A stretch of DNA of 64,000 nt from Planctomycetaceae bacterium (GTDB taxonomy: Bacteria > Planctomycetota > Planctomycetia > Gemmatales > Gemmataceae), in the NCBI GenBank assembly GCA_013823135.1, contig PNLP01000020.1, forward strand, positions 1 to 64,000. Reading direction: 5' to 3'. Of this stretch, positions 62,939 to 64,000 are shown in pieces (the first letter of the stretch is position 1; each line of letters opens with the position of its first letter). Both the position numbers and the translations under genes were made by a program. The notes beneath the pieces were generated by a model that was not told the origin of the DNA, ran no database searches, and worked only from the letters and a program-made list of their open reading frames with translations.

Positions 62939-64000
62939 ATGTGTGGAATCGTCGGGTTCACAGGACGACGTGAGGCTTCACCGATTCTCATGGCTGGCCT
63001 ACGCCGGCTGGAGTATCGCGGATACGACAGCGCCGGAATGATCACTGGCACCGGCAACGAACTCCACCTTCGGAAGAAGGCCGGCCGACTTGCGGAACTC
63101 GGCAAGGTTGTGGCCGCGCACCCCGCCCCGGGATGCTATGGCATCAGCCACACCCGCTGGGCCACACACGGCGGCGCGACCGACCGCAACGCCCACCCCC
63201 ATTTGGACGCAAAAGGAAACATCGCCGTCGTTCACAACGGCGTGATCGAGAACTTCGCCCAACTCAAGCAGCAGCTCCAGTCGCAGGGCGTGAAGTTCCG
63301 GTCGGACACCGACACGGAAGTTCTCGCGCACCTGATTGGGCACTACTACCACGGCGACCTCGCCGGGGCCGTTCGCCAGGCGCTTTCACTGGTGAAAGGG
63401 GCGTACGGCATTGCGGTGATGGCTAAGCAGGAGCCCGGCGTTCTCGTCGGTGCCCGGCTCGGAAGCCCGCTGGTTATCGGCGTCGGCGGCGACGGCACTT
63501 TCCTGGCGTCCGATGCCAACGCACTTGCCGGGTACGCGGACAAAGTCGTCTACCTCAATGACCGCCAGATTTGCACGCTCTCGGGCGAAGAGTGGGATGT
63601 CCGCGATCAGGATTTCTCGCCCGTGTCGGCTTCTGTTCACGACATCTCGCAGTTCCTCGGTGATGGCGACGCCGAGATCGGCGATTACCCGCACTACATG
63701 CTGAAGGAAATCTACGAGCAACCCGATACGGTCGCGAATGCGATGCGGGGCCGGCTCGCGGATGGCGACTCGACGGCTCACTTTGGTGGCCTGAACCTGT
63801 CGGCTCAGCAACTGCGGCAGATCGACCGCATCATCATCACCGGGTGCGGCACGAGCTACCACGCGGGGCTCGTGGGCGAGTATCTGTTCGAGGAACTCGC
63901 TCGCCTGCCGGTTGAGGTCGAGTACGCCAGCGAGTTCCGCTACCGCAACCCGCCGATCGATCGCAACACGGTCGTCCTGGCGATCACTCAATCGGGCGAA
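62939..64000 (+). CDS. glmS: Glucosamine-6-phosphate synthase, 3' end beyond window
   Basis: Translation from ATG 62939, with AGGAGG upstream, gives 354 codons to the window end without a stop. After the start Met, the nucleophile Cys of the glutaminase domain is next (MCGIVGFTGRREASPILMAG). LRRLEYRGYDSAGM, HTRWATHGGATDRNAHPH and VHNGVIENFAQLK follow. The first isomerase (SIS) half begins at about residue 300 (IIITGCGTSYHAGLVGEYLF). The enzyme makes glucosamine 6-phosphate from fructose 6-phosphate and glutamine, the first step to peptidoglycan and surface amino sugars. Roughly the last 260 residues are missing, judged by usual family length. Confidence 0.97.
   Translation, partial: MCGIVGFTGRREASPILMAGLRRLEYRGYDSAGMITGTGNELHLRKKAGRLAELGKVVAAHPAPGCYGISHTRWATHGGATDRNAHPHLDAKGNIAVVHNGVIENFAQLKQQLQSQGVKFRSDTDTEVLAHLIGHYYHGDLAGAVRQALSLVKGAYGIAVMAKQEPGVLVGARLGSPLVIGVGGDGTFLASDANALAGYADKVVYLNDRQICTLSGEEWDVRDQDFSPVSASVHDISQFLGDGDAEIGDYPHYMLKEIYEQPDTVANAMRGRLADGDSTAHFGGLNLSAQQLRQIDRIIITGCGTSYHAGLVGEYLFEELARLPVEVEYASEFRYRNPPIDRNTVVLAITQSGE

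Overview
The window looks like the chromosome of a planctomycete, most likely from the Gemmata lineage (Gemmataceae). It is GC-rich. It carries six protein-kinase-fold genes in 64 kb, several joined to LRR, WD40, TPR or TM2 modules. It also has PEP-CTERM secreted proteins, FHA-domain proteins, large unique membrane proteins, and long perfect palindromes between genes. The lineage assignment is an inference from this gene style; no rRNA, tRNA or CRISPR array was seen. No phage, transposase or integrase was recognised, so this reads as ordinary chromosome with lineage-specific content.

Layout. 1-7.1 kb: the 3'-truncated gene of a membrane-anchored spermidine-synthase-like protein (minus), a large palindrome, a 1378-residue FHA/coiled-coil/pseudokinase protein, and a 35-residue membrane peptide closed by a terminator. 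7.1-15.5 kb: a PLP aminotransferase, a kinase-LRR-WD40 receptor-like protein, two tandem PEP-CTERM paralogues and a YfcE-type phosphoesterase. 15.7-20.9 kb: an FHA-GAF histidine kinase, a Uma2-family protein, an MFS transporter and a CPBP membrane protease. 20.8-23.7 kb: a polysaccharide export cluster (ABC permease, ABC ATPase, glycosyltransferase). 23.9-31.5 kb: a solitary adenine DNA methyltransferase, a histidine phosphatase, pgi, an unknown secreted protein and uvrB. 31.6-34.2 kb: a kinase-TPR protein and a 43-residue membrane peptide.

34.3-41.7 kb (minus) is a 2-oxoacid dehydrogenase locus, read in the order E1-alpha, E1-beta, a Ser/Thr kinase with a TM2 domain, E2, and a GT87-like membrane glycosyltransferase. 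The last two overlap by 8 bp. 41.9-44.3 kb is a second spermidine-synthase-like membrane protein. 44.5-47.8 kb is a two-gene cassette of unknown function: a putative double winged-helix protein and an 826-residue AAA-type ATPase. It is the best candidate here for an undescribed system. 48-51.8 kb: folC, a CocE/NonD hydrolase and a xylose-isomerase-like TIM barrel. 51.8-60.2 kb: a pseudokinase with a puzzling stop-free upstream extension, a zinc-ribbon kinase-LRR protein and a 1169-residue unknown membrane protein. 60.3-64 kb: a second TIM-barrel isomerase, an O-antigen-ligase-like protein and the 5' part of glmS.

Together, pgi and glmS feed hexose phosphates to amino-sugar synthesis. The ABC exporter, the glycosyltransferases and the O-antigen-ligase-like protein suggest surface polysaccharide production. 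The kinases, pseudokinases and histidine kinase form a dense signalling layer whose targets cannot be read from sequence. Several starts were moved from the longest open frame to a start with a Shine-Dalgarno sequence, and four genes beginning with GTG or running off the window edge were recovered by hand translation.
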